Positions 38,720 to 48,249 of a DNA stretch of 64,000 nucleotides are shown here, piece by piece (position 1 is the first letter of the stretch; each line of letters opens with the position of its first letter). Source of the DNA: Sisyra terminalis (taxonomy: Eukaryota > Arthropoda > Insecta > Neuroptera > Sisyridae). Where the stretch lies: NCBI GenBank assembly GCA_958496175.1, contig OY292275.1, forward strand, positions 31,411,001-31,475,000. Reading direction: 5' to 3'. The position numbers and the translations under genes are program-made. Below the pieces are notes generated by a model. It was not told the origin of the DNA. It made no database searches and saw only the letters and a list, made by a program, of their open reading frames with translations.

Positions 38720-39007
38720 GATTGTAGAGTTTAAATAAGTACCAATATTTATTATTTTAATGCCGCGCAATGTTAACTTACTTTGTACTTAAGAATATTT
38801 AATTTCATTTTTCAAATCAAAAATCCTAACTACATTGTTAACTGTTTCGTTGAAATATTTTGTAATTAATTTTATGACTGTAAATTTGTATAAATTTATA
38901 ATTTTTTTATTGTATAGTTGTACAAATATATATAATATGAATGAGTGTAATATAATGTGTATGTAATGTATGTATATTTTGATGTGTATAATTTTGCTAT
39001 TTATGTT

Positions 39008-39013
39008 AATAAA
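39008..39013 (+). terminator. Polyadenylation signal
   Basis: AATAAA lies 289 bp after the stop codon of the 172-codon frame in an AT- and GT-rich segment (TGTATGTAATGTATG upstream). It is the most plausible 3' end signal for that gene, though such hexamers are common in this composition. Confidence 0.35.
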
Positions 39014-39223
39014 AGTTATTCAAAATTGCAATGAAAATGTATACCTGTAAATAAGTCAATAATCAAATTTAAACACAAAATTTTAATCAATGATTCAATC
39101 GCCCTCTAATATTAAATGTTACCTTTTTGACATATAGTACGAAATTTTTTAATGCTAAATTAGTAAAAATTGATTACTTATCAAAAAATCACATTTAGAA
39201 CATCATTTAAGTTTTCAATTTTT

Positions 39224-39470
39224 TTACCAGTTAGAGATTGTTGTAGCGATTGAAATAAATGGAAATCCGGTGAAACAACTTTGAGCTATTATGAAGGGTA
39301 AGACAATATCACCTACTCTGAATTTATTATTTTCTCCAGGGATTTTCTTGTGCAAAGGACTCTTAACATTATCGTGTTGCAGAATAAAAGTTTCGCTTTT
39401 TGCAGTTCTTGGGAACTTGGTTAGTCAATCAAGACTGATTACGAATATTTGACAATTCTTCGACTGTCTG
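39224..39470 (-). mobile_element. Decayed mariner-like transposase fragment
   Basis: On the minus strand the frame reads SETFILQHDN, matching the mariner block (VILQHDNARPH) that carries the second catalytic aspartate. About 25 residues later comes VLPF...SIATTIS, which resembles the LPHPPYSPDLAPSD-HLFRS region by spacing but is badly eroded. Upstream, across one frameshift, EVVPNQTVEELSNIRNQ resembles the ELL-P-QTV segment. Non-functional; old insertion. Confidence 0.45.
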
Positions 39471-39480
39471 ATTTGGTACC

Positions 39481-40134
39481 ACTTCCTTCCTTAAGATCTT
39501 AATGCTTAAAGTTTTTATCATTCTTGGTACAAGTTGAAGAATTCAAACTATCGAATTTGAACTATAAGAAACTTATTTGGTATTAATGAACATCTAACGC
39601 TTTTGGATAAATAATGAAAATGTTTTTGGTAGGAACTTTGCGTTACTACTCTGTAAAACTTGAAGAGTACAATACTGTATTTGTATTTCTTGGGACGTTT
39701 GTCAAACTTTTTCAATATACACTTTGAAGTAATAAATATTTCCTAATCTTTTATGAATTAACAAATCACTGAAATCATAAAATGTTTTTAGTACAACTTG
39801 GCAGTAACGTATGAGCCGCTAAATGGCAATTTAATATACATACAGGTTCAGATACGACATATTTGCCAGTTTCCCTTATATTACAATCGAATTCAATTTT
39901 CACTTTGTACTAAAGGTAGGTATTAAAAGTTAATATGTAAGGACCATTTCTGAAGTATAAAATATTGCTTTTTATCAATATGCGGACAAATTAGTAAATT
40001 ACTCTAATTATTTGATTAAATTGAGTAAGATAACCTTTTTTCATTGAAACTGATTCAGAAGATACTACGAAGCTGAATTTAATTTATGTAAAATTAGTAT
40101 GTTAATTGAGTAACAGAGTAGCCCGCATTGAAAA
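39481..40134. other. AT-rich non-coding stretch
   Basis: May contain further eroded mariner sequence, but no motif could be read. Confidence 0.35.
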
Positions 40135-40275
40135 TATGTGAAGTTGGTCGCTTGTTTGACCAGGCTTGCCAGTTGTGGGCCCGGCGGGTGTAAATACGAG
40201 CAACGACTCATTAAAACATGTCTGCAAAGTGCGACTTCACAGCCACTGAACTATCATCGTCGCAAGGGATGTACT
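40135..40275. other. GC-richer islet
   Basis: A short CpG-containing block (for example GTGGGCCCGGCGGGTGTA near 40176) in an AT-rich setting. No reading frame or splice site convinced me. Possibly regulatory. Confidence 0.25.
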
Positions 40276-40881
40276 ATATATATGCACTTATCAACGTATT
40301 CATCATCGTAAAGAATTTTCACAATCACAGTCACATTTTTACTTAGAGAATAATAGGTACCTATATAATTAACTTCACACGTAACTATATTTATTCATAT
40401 TAAGTATACGATACATACCAGCACAGATATTAATTAACTTCTCTTGTTTCTACCTTGAATTTCTCGATAAAAAAATATAGCAAATATAGATAAATTTAAA
40501 CTTTGAGCTTTGTAAGAATTGTAACCATTCTATTTACAGTTATTCCATGAAGTACTTTTTGTATACAAATTATAAAATCTAATTAATTTTCCCTTATTAT
40601 CATAAGCATATTAAGATTAAAAACTACTCATTACCATTCACCAATTGTAAACTTTAATTTTATTTCCATACTCTAACATTCAAGTTTCATTGAAAAATAC
40701 TACAAGAATAAGAGAGCTATTAACTTCTTAAATTATCTTTCCTTTTTTTAAAAGATGAAGCAGATCGTTCAAAAGATTTTCACACTAAACAGAGTAAATA
40801 ATTAAGTACGTAAAAACTTAGAAATTTATTCAGAAAAGCCTCAAAAAATCACCAATTTAAGTATTTTTTTTAATTGTTATT

Positions 40882-41018
40882 TACCGTTGCTTTATATGTG
40901 TTTATGTCTTTAGCGACTCTAGGGTTAATAAAAATTCAAAATTTAGTCAATACGAGGATTAAACCCAACACCTACCAGCTTTGGAGCGGTCACCTAGACC
41001 ACTCGGCCACCAGTAAGC
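40882..41018 (-). mobile_element. tRNA-derived SINE, copy 3 (full head)
   Basis: On the minus strand: GGTGGCCGAGTGGTCTAGG (A-box-like), ACCGCTCCAAAGCTGGTAGG, B-box-like GGGTTTAATCC, AAATTTTGAATTTTTATTAA, CCCTAGAGTCGCTAAAGAC and ATATAAAGCAACGG. GGCCGAGTGG with a long variable arm and GGGTTTAATCC points to a class II tRNA (Ser- or Leu-like) ancestor. Confidence 0.8.
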
Positions 41019-41020
41019 TT

Positions 41021-41756
41021 AATTTAAGTATTGTTGTACCGAGTTTATTCATATTCATCAATAAATATAAAATTTGGATACTTTTATAATCTCCATTCTA
41101 TTATTCCACTTCCATATGACTTATTGGGTGTCTACAACATTATTCCGGTGTTCAACCGAAATATAAAATACTCGAAGATACTCGAATAAACAGATCAATG
41201 AATCTTGAAATTATAAGCCGAATAGAATCTGGAAACAATAATATAAAATTTACCTAATGTGGATACAGTTGGTTTCGTCCAAAGAAATTTACGTTTTCTT
41301 GTGGATTTGAACTTTTACCCACAGTGAATATTTGTTTTGTATGCTTAAATGGCCCCAACCGATAATCTATATCCAATTCCATATATAAAAACGTTAGATC
41401 CATGCAATTTGTCTTGCAAATCCAAAATATATTATTAGTGAAAATTTTAATTAACTCTAACTCTAGATTTCATGAAAATAAGTAGTAGGTACTTAATATC
41501 CATATCGATGACTTAATAGTAAAGCCACGTAACTACTTCCGTTAACTTTGTAGGTACAAAAAAATGGTTATTTAAAATTTTCATATCAAGCGTGAACAAT
41601 AAGAGCCTTATTTCATACTTGTATTAAATACCCAATACCCACGGCTTCGACTGCATAATCTAATAATATATCGATAGTAATATTGCTTACTTTATGAATA
41701 TTTTATCAATTATAGAAATTCTATGTCGAACATTTCTTCTATAAATGGTATTCATG
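41021..41756. other. AT-rich non-coding stretch
   Basis: Nothing recognisable was seen. Confidence 0.4.
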
Positions 41757-41973
41757 TGGATCAGAAATGCCAGGGTGGATCAGAACCATTATAGTTCAAT
41801 TTATTTGCAAAAATTCAATAAATATCCACAGCAAATACAATTAAATCGGTTTGTGTTCCTTTTAGGGCCGTCAATATCTAGTAACGTTGCATTTTCTACT
41901 TTGTTTTTACTTTAATTCGCGAATAAGTTGGACCATATTGGTTTTGGTCCACGCTGCCGTGCATGATCCATGG
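41757..41973. repeat. Inverted-repeat element containing a partial MITE A
   Basis: GGATCAGAAATGCCAGGGTG at 41759-41778 and the reverse complement of the right end, GGATCATGCACGGCAGCGTG, form inverted arms of about 42 bp. Inside, 41850-41935 repeats the left half of MITE A (TTTTAGGGCCGTCAATATCT followed by the GTTGCATTTTCTAC core). This suggests a MITE nested in or captured by another element. Confidence 0.55.
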
Positions 41974-42314
41974 AAATAGGCTTTTAATACCTCTATAGAT
42001 ATAAATAGAGCATTAACTATTTAATGAGTCATGAATATAAGAAAAAAATATTGAAACAAACATTGGATGAAAATTTGGTTCTATAAATTTTTATAGCTGA
42101 AAAGGATCTTTAATTTAAAAATTAATCATCTATACATGGATATATAAAGAAATTGACTTCTCTTTGAGATGGATTCATCCCAAAATTACTGAACATATTA
42201 ATTCGAGGCTATGACCAATCCAAGAGAAATTTTTTGTAGCTAATTCTAGGCTACTCATTTTTTGGAATGTATGTAAACAATCGTTGTTCTTAATGTATTC
42301 GCTCTGTGTGAAAC

Positions 42315-42395
42315 CATAATGGGGGAAGTTAAATCGACACAAACGTTCCCAGTGGTCAGTTTAAGCGTTGGAGGAGATTTTTGTTAATTTTTTTA
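42315..42395 (+). mobile_element. P-element-like 5' end, truncated
   Basis: Begins CATAATGGGGGAAGTTAAAT, then CGACACAAACGTTCCCAGTG, GTCAGTTTAAGCGTTGGAG. It matches the block at 62092-62160, which is followed by a THAP-like coding start. Here the similarity ends after about 75 bp and another repeat follows, so only the terminal part is left. Confidence 0.45.
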
Positions 42396-42460
42396 AATAA
42401 GAAGACAATTCAGGTTGTTTAAGATCGTTATTTTTTATTTAATATTTTTATTATTCAATT

Positions 42461-42500
42461 AACTACGTTTCGTTACTTATCGTAACTTCATCAGGCTTCT
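42461..42500. repeat. Solo arm of the 52 kb foldback family
   Basis: ACTACGTTTCGTTACTTATC then GTAACTTCATCAGGC matches the arm of the foldback element at 52.3 kb (ACGTTTCGTCGTTGTGATTC, CAACTTCATCAGGC). No opposite arm was found nearby. Confidence 0.5.
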
Positions 42501-42590
42501 TGGTTCACAAAAATAACATATTTTCAATTTAAATTCAATAAATAAATAAAAAAAATGTATTTATAAATATGTTTTTAAATATGTAAAATG

Positions 42591-43600
42591 TTAAGAATAT
42601 AGGGTATTTAGCGACATAACATAACAAAAATGAAAGAAAATTTAGAACACTGTTGTCCATGAACCTGGTTGTATAAACTAGTTGTATAACCAGTAAGTAG
42701 ATATAACGTAATTCCTAGTATAAAGTTTTAACTAGTCAAAGTAAAAAAAATACTTTAGAGAAACATAATCAAATATGATTTGTAATTCATCAACCTAAAA
42801 CTTTTTGATGTTTAAGTATATCTATCTTAGCATATCTGTTCTAATTCTGTCTAGCTATTCATTTGAGTCGACTTAGTAATGAGAAAAGAGGATAACCCAC
42901 CATATTGTTAAAACATTTGTACGCTTAGTGTTTTAGTTCTTGCTACATACAATTAGTCCAAAAAGCCAAAATTAAATCAATCCATTCGTCTATAACATGA
43001 CAAAAAATCAAGGATAATCGATACCGGAATAAAATTTAGAAAACTGTTGTGAAAAATAAAAATTAAAGAAAACTTAAAAAAACCTCCCTCCCAAATTGAA
43101 GGAAAAACGCATTCATGAAATTATTTTTTTCCCTACATTATATTTTCAAAAAAAATTATAATATAACAAAAATCGAAACATAACTAAACACGCTTTTCAC
43201 CCAAATATCGTTTGTGAAAATCAATTTTTCCCACTAAAATTTGTTGAATATAAATATGTGAAATAACACATTAAGTGTTTTTTAAGATTCGGAAAATATT
43301 GTACACACTTTCCAATTCAGCCAACTTGTGGTGAACTTTGTTCAACTTTGGGTGAAAAGCGTGTTTAACTATGTCTCGATTTTTGTTATTTTGGATGATT
43401 TTGTGTATAAATAATTTAAGGAAAAAAAATTATTTCATAAATACCTTTTTTTTTTTTTTTTTTTTTTTTTTTTGGGGGTGGAGAAGGTTGTGTTAAGTTT
43501 TCTTTAATGTTTTTGGTTTTTATTTATTTTTAAACAACAGTGTTCTAAATTTTCTTTCATTTTTGTTATTATATGTCGTTATATACCCTATATTCTTATC
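42591..43600. repeat. Large foldback element with an interrupted left arm
   Basis: 42591-42657 (GAATATAGGGTATTTAGCGA ... AACACTGTTGT) pairs with the reverse complement of 43534-43599. 43033-43205 pairs with the reverse complement of 43349-43551, including AACACGCTTTTCACCCAAA on the left and its complement on the right. The right arm is continuous but the left arm is split by about 375 bp (42658-43033) bounded by near-identical TTTAGAA(C/A)ACTGTTGT copies. A long poly-T (43446-43474) sits in the right arm. No coding capacity. Confidence 0.75.
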
Positions 43601-44210
43601 ATTTCACTATATGGTATCAATGACTGAATATTTAATTTTTTGTAATTAATTAATTTCTACTGAACTATTTTGTCATTAACGAAATGGTTATTTCACAAAC
43701 CTCTACGATTTCCCATCGAATGGTAAAAAAAAATTTGGAAAATTCAAATTTTAAAATTTTGTTGGCTAATCTGTATAGGGTGTTAGCCTATACAATACTT
43801 ACTACATTTGAATTGGCTAGTGTAAACTAGTCTGATATCTATATAGTAATTACATGTATAAAGTAATTTTACGTTATTCGTTTCATGTTAATTTAAAATT
43901 TGGGCTTATGATAATATAAAAATACATTGAAGGTTTCAGAATACGAGCTCGAGCTATGACTGATGAATTATTATCAGCATCTGTATTACGAGTAGGAACT
44001 ATATAATGAAAAATAAATCTTCTTTGGCATATCTTGCTATTTATATTTAACTAAGAAATTATTAATAACTTGGGTTTAGAAGGTAGTCGTTGATTTTTCC
44101 AAATGAATCAAAAAATCATGTATCTAAACTGTTTATTAATATGGAATTATTAAAGATACACGGAGTACTGTAAATAACCTATCTATTCTCGCATCAATGG
44201 AAGCTAGTAG
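43601..44210. other. AT-rich non-coding stretch
   Basis: Nothing recognisable was seen. Confidence 0.4.
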
Positions 44211-44450
44211 TTATGGTAACAAAAGAACGAGTATTTTTATATTATTTAGAAAAAAAACTATATATATAAAACTTGATTGGGGTGCCTTTGTGAAGGTGTA
44301 ATTTCCACATGGATAAAGTTCAGTGATGGATTCGATGATGATAATGAGCCGCAAGTAGAGTAGCCGCAGTAGTTTGGTCAGCGGCGCCGCATTCCAAGGT
44401 GAACGCGACCACCGCCACAGGCCGAACAGGTAGTAGAGGAGACTCCACAT
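44211..44450 (-). CDS. Doubtful 79-codon hydrophobic frame in a GC-rich block
   Basis: The minus-strand frame starts at an ATG (44450) and encodes MWSLLYYLFGLWRW, then SRSPWNAAPLTKLLRLLYLR and LIIIIESITELYPCG before entering AT-rich sequence. The first 50 codons use many C/G third positions, unusual for this window. The N-terminus could pass as a signal anchor, and LLYLRLIIII as a second hydrophobic stretch. The sudden drop to AT-rich codons after residue 50 argues against the second half being coding. No good GTRAGT donor is visible at that point. It may instead be a 5' UTR or regulatory island. Family not recognised. Confidence 0.2.
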   Translation of the reverse strand: MWSLLYYLFGLWRWSRSPWNAAPLTKLLRLLYLRLIIIIESITELYPCGNYTFTKAPQSSFIYIVFFLNNIKILVLLLP

Positions 44451-44760
44451 CCTCCCACACTTGCCAGCTATTCAGCTAGTCTTCTCATTAGTCTCTCTCG
44501 GACTTCTTTTGTTCCATTACCTCGACACTGCCATCGGCTATAATACCAAACCTTTCTTTCTCTGCGCACCATTCAATCTTACCATCTTCGTGTTATTACA
44601 TTGTCCAAGTTCAATCTTCTCATCTTCAGCCATTCTCCATCCATGTCCACTGTCTTCCCGCTACACAAATATTTGTAACGAAGTATTAAGTTTATCAAAA
44701 GAATATCCGGTCGCCACACATACCATTTATTATATGTATCTAGATAATAACTGTTAGTAT
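44451..44760. promoter_or_regulatory. CT-rich block, possible promoter
   Basis: Plus strand is pyrimidine-rich (CTCTCTCGGACTTC, CTTTCTTTCTCTGC), i.e. GAGA-rich on the minus strand, next to the GC-rich frame at 44211-44450. GAGA-factor-like arrays are common in insect promoters. A 98-codon plus-strand frame here begins with a non-ATG codon and is judged a by-product of composition. Confidence 0.25.
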
Positions 44761-46320
44761 TTTTATGTCTTCTGTGGCATTTCTATTTCAATTTTGTTTG
44801 GGATTAGCACGAAAAATTGTATGTATACTTAGATAAATAGTGCTCGCAGGAGTCCATATTTATGAAATGATTTTGTCGATTAATAATTTGTATATTTAGA
44901 TGATTAATTTTTGACAGAAGAACTCTCTATTATAATTTTTGAAAAATACGATTGCAACATTTCCTCAAAAAATTTAAAGCATACATTAAAATAAATTTCA
45001 TTCGTTCTTATTATTAATAATTTATAATACGAGTTGTATACTAATTAATTGAGATAAAAAACATCAAATTTTAATCAATAGAGAGATACATTCGTTGAAC
45101 GCAGCTTACGGCTAAGCAACTGGTATATAATTTACAATAAATTTGTATTATGATTTTACATTAATATTTTTTTTCAACTTAACTAATTAGTGCTGAACTG
45201 TTGAAATACTGGGTGTTATTCCATAATATTTTTGACTTCATTGATTTCATTTAACTTTTTTCATACAGATGTATTATAAATGGTATGTTAATGAAGATGT
45301 GAAATTAGAAACAGGTTTGTCTTCAAATGAATAAAATCATAAATTTTATTGTATATTGGACGTGATTTGAATGTAACCTATTTTTACTAATATTACAAAT
45401 CAAACAAATTGCTAATTAAGTAATTCATTTTTTTTTAACTATTTGATCACAGAATTGAAATATATGGAAATATTTGTATGTGTAGAGATGGAGAATAAAA
45501 TCGTTTGATCACTGTTTTTTTTTCGGTTTATATTTATTGATCAACGACTAGATCTAGATTTACTTTGATACATTTTTTTTCTTACTTTTTCCTACATCCA
45601 TTTATTCGCACTGATTGTGAGAAACGTTTACTTCGAACAATTTTACAGCGATAAATGCTAATTTAGTTTATATAATATTCGAGTCTAAATAATAAACTAT
45701 ACCATTCACTCTACTTATGAATCTGATAAGAAAACTCACCCAAACCTCGAAGGATTTTTCGGATCGAATTAGTGAAAGATATGTCGCAATGTGATTGTTG
45801 CAAAAGTAGTTCATAAAATGCATTCATAACAAAGATTAATGGAATGTATAAAATATGTATTATGACAATATTTTCTGATCTAATAATTTAGCTATAGACA
45901 CAATTATGCAGGTAAAACTTACGATCATGTTTTTGATATACGTATCTAAAGATAATAGGTATATAAAATATTAAATAGTTAAATAGTTGATATGTGTATT
46001 TATACGTCATTGTCTGAAATTTTTCTTAAACTAAAATGGCTATAATGCTTTATGACAGTTATTTTTCTCTTTTATAATATCGTATACTTATAAATCTGTA
46101 TTAATGATTGTGTTAACTCTTTAAACTATTTCATTATGCAAATGGGTTATGGTACCTAGTTTTAATAGATTTGGAGTAATAATTTTTTAAGCACAAGCAT
46201 AAATTGGCAAGATCCATGATAATTCGTACTGTAGTCATAAGATTACAATATCAATGTTGGTGTAAGATTACAATATCATTATCAATGAATATGATATTAG
46301 AAAATTTCAGTATTCTAAGG
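44761..46320. other. AT-rich non-coding stretch
   Basis: A direct duplication AAGATTACAATATCA occurs at about 46240 and 46265. No gene seen. Confidence 0.4.
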
Positions 46321-46835
46321 GGTCATAAAATTGAAAATGGCGATATATTTATGTGGAGAACGAAAAACGTGGAAAACCACCGAAAAATTTTGAAGACGTC
46401 GAATTGTAAGAGTTGTTAGATGAGAATGGTAGTCCTGCGCAACGAAAACTTGCGATAGTAGATTTGAATCAAGCTTTAGCGCGAAAATCGGCCAGAATAT
46501 CAAAATAAGCAACATAAAGTGATATTACTGCATGATAATTCCCTTGGTCACTTAAAAAAACAAGTGATGGACGTAATGGAGACATTCAATTTGGAAATAC
46601 TTTCGCATGCGGTTTAGTCCCCAGATTTGGCTTCTTTAGATTATTACTTATCGTATTTCAATCGATGGGACATGCACTTGCTTTGAGCAGGATTTCACAT
46701 CTTACAAAGATTTTCAAAAATGACGCGATGACGGGTTTTACTCAAAACAAGAATAATTTTTATGAAATGGTACCCACAAATTGTCAGAAAGATGACAAAA
46801 ATAATTAAGAGAGGCAATTATTTTGAATAAAATAA
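46321..46835 (+). mobile_element. Internally deleted mariner transposase relic
   Basis: The N-terminal piece reads IENGDIF, then GKPPKNFEDVEL*ELLDENG, the mariner segment just before the second helix-turn-helix. It passes abruptly to DLNQALARK, which in intact mariners lies some 100 residues further on, then after a frameshift RPEYQNKQHKVILLHDNSLG, VMETFNLEILSHAV*SPDLA and SLDYYLS. The end reads IVRKMTKIIKRGNYFE*. The catalytic HDN and the SPDLAxxDY motif are present, but the first catalytic Asp region is deleted and there are several stops. No clear terminal repeats were found. Confidence 0.85.
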
Positions 46836-47954
46836 ATATTTATGTAGAAATAAGGAAAACTTATTTTTCTGAAATAAATCTGGATTCTTATTAACTCACC
46901 TAGTACGCATAAGTAAAGAAAAATACATGTATTTATGTAGTTCACACGTGATAGAAGTGAAACCTTCAAAACTGTGAACTTCAAGATAATTAGACGAATG
47001 TAAAATTTCAAAATACTGGTACTAAGTTTAAAAATTATTTTCCATTTTATTCACGATTATCTTACATAAATGTTTCCAAATTCCAAGTATTGTATTTTTG
47101 ATAAATGATATAAGATGCTTATGTTAACTGAAGTATGAAGTAAATACTATAGTTTTGATTGTAGTTTTGATCAATAGTTATATATTTGGAATACTGCGTC
47201 AATTACTGTTTTTGATCTTGATGTTGATGCAGTACGACTGCCGCAATTTTAAAATAAATTTGGTGTCCAGAAACTCAATCAAAATGATCGTTGTATCTAA
47301 TGCAATATTTACATTAAAATCTTGGAAATTCTATTGTGTTAAGAATTTGCGTTACCTCTGGTGAGTATATGTATTAAATTTTTGTGGATGAACTTTTTGC
47401 GGTCTTTTTAGTTTTGTTTTCTTTTTTCGATAATCACGATAATATTTTGCATTCGTTTTCGGTATACTTGGAAAATGTTTTTATCAAAAAAATGGAATGT
47501 TTATGCAAACAATACACATTTCACCATGGTTGTTAGGACGTCATACATTGAAGTTATGAGTTTGTTTCTACCAGTTTCTACCTTGAATGATAATATTAAG
47601 TTGCCTGAAATATCCATTATTATATTAACTGAAAAAGCCAAATCATGAATCCAATTAAAAACTATCAATTTAGAGCAGTCATAATTTATAATTTCTAAAA
47701 AAATACGATTTAGCCTAACAGTTCTACAAAATCTTCTTAACACGTGTAGTTCGCTTAATATCTTCTTAATACGGCAAGAAGACCAAAGAATTGCATCAAA
47801 TTCTTTCAGCAATGACGTAAATTCCTAGTGTTTCTTTGTTACAGTTTTTAGAATTAGGAAATTATTCGGTTGTTTTGAATAATAACATAACGAGAAAAAT
47901 GTGTTCATTTTTTTAATGTAACAGTATAGTTGTGAAAAAATATAAGAGCCGCAA
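46836..47954. other. AT-rich non-coding stretch
   Basis: Probably holds the eroded mariner 3' end near 46836-46910. A 103-codon minus-strand frame at 47812-47501 has no recognisable motif. Confidence 0.4.
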
Positions 47955-48249
47955 AATATTATCAAGCGGGCCGCACATGGTTCGCGGGCATCGACTTTGA
48001 CATGCCTGGTTTGTACCAATAAACCTAAATCAGTGGTGGCCAACCCAAATGATATTACGCGCCGTTTTGACAATGCACCATTACTCCGCGAGTCACATAT
48101 AAAATTGTATATCGCCATATTAATTATAGATACACTGTAGACATTATTTAATAAATTGGTTTTCACTTCTTTTACCGTTTCAAAATAAATACATTTTTTA
48201 AAAGTGTGATGAATTTCGCGGGCTTCATTCCACGGGTTGCCGACGCCTG
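47955..48249. repeat. Remnants of two hAT-like MITEs
   Basis: 47955-48008 carries GCGGGCCGCACATGGTTCG and ends GACATGCCTG, the usual right end of hAT MITEs. 48031-48249 begins CAGTGGTGGCCAACCC and ends GGGTTGCCGACGCCTG, imperfect inverted repeats. Expected 8-bp duplications are not intact (ACCTAAAT versus AATAACAA), so the insertions are old or rearranged. Confidence 0.55.

Noticed and set aside
40882..41018. Possible functional tRNA gene (ACTCGGCCA and B-box)
   Set aside because: The head cannot fold into a full cloverleaf and the same body recurs in four places; it is a SINE.
47825..48166. 113-codon minus-strand open frame
   Set aside because: It runs through the hAT MITE remnants, so its openness comes from transposon sequence.
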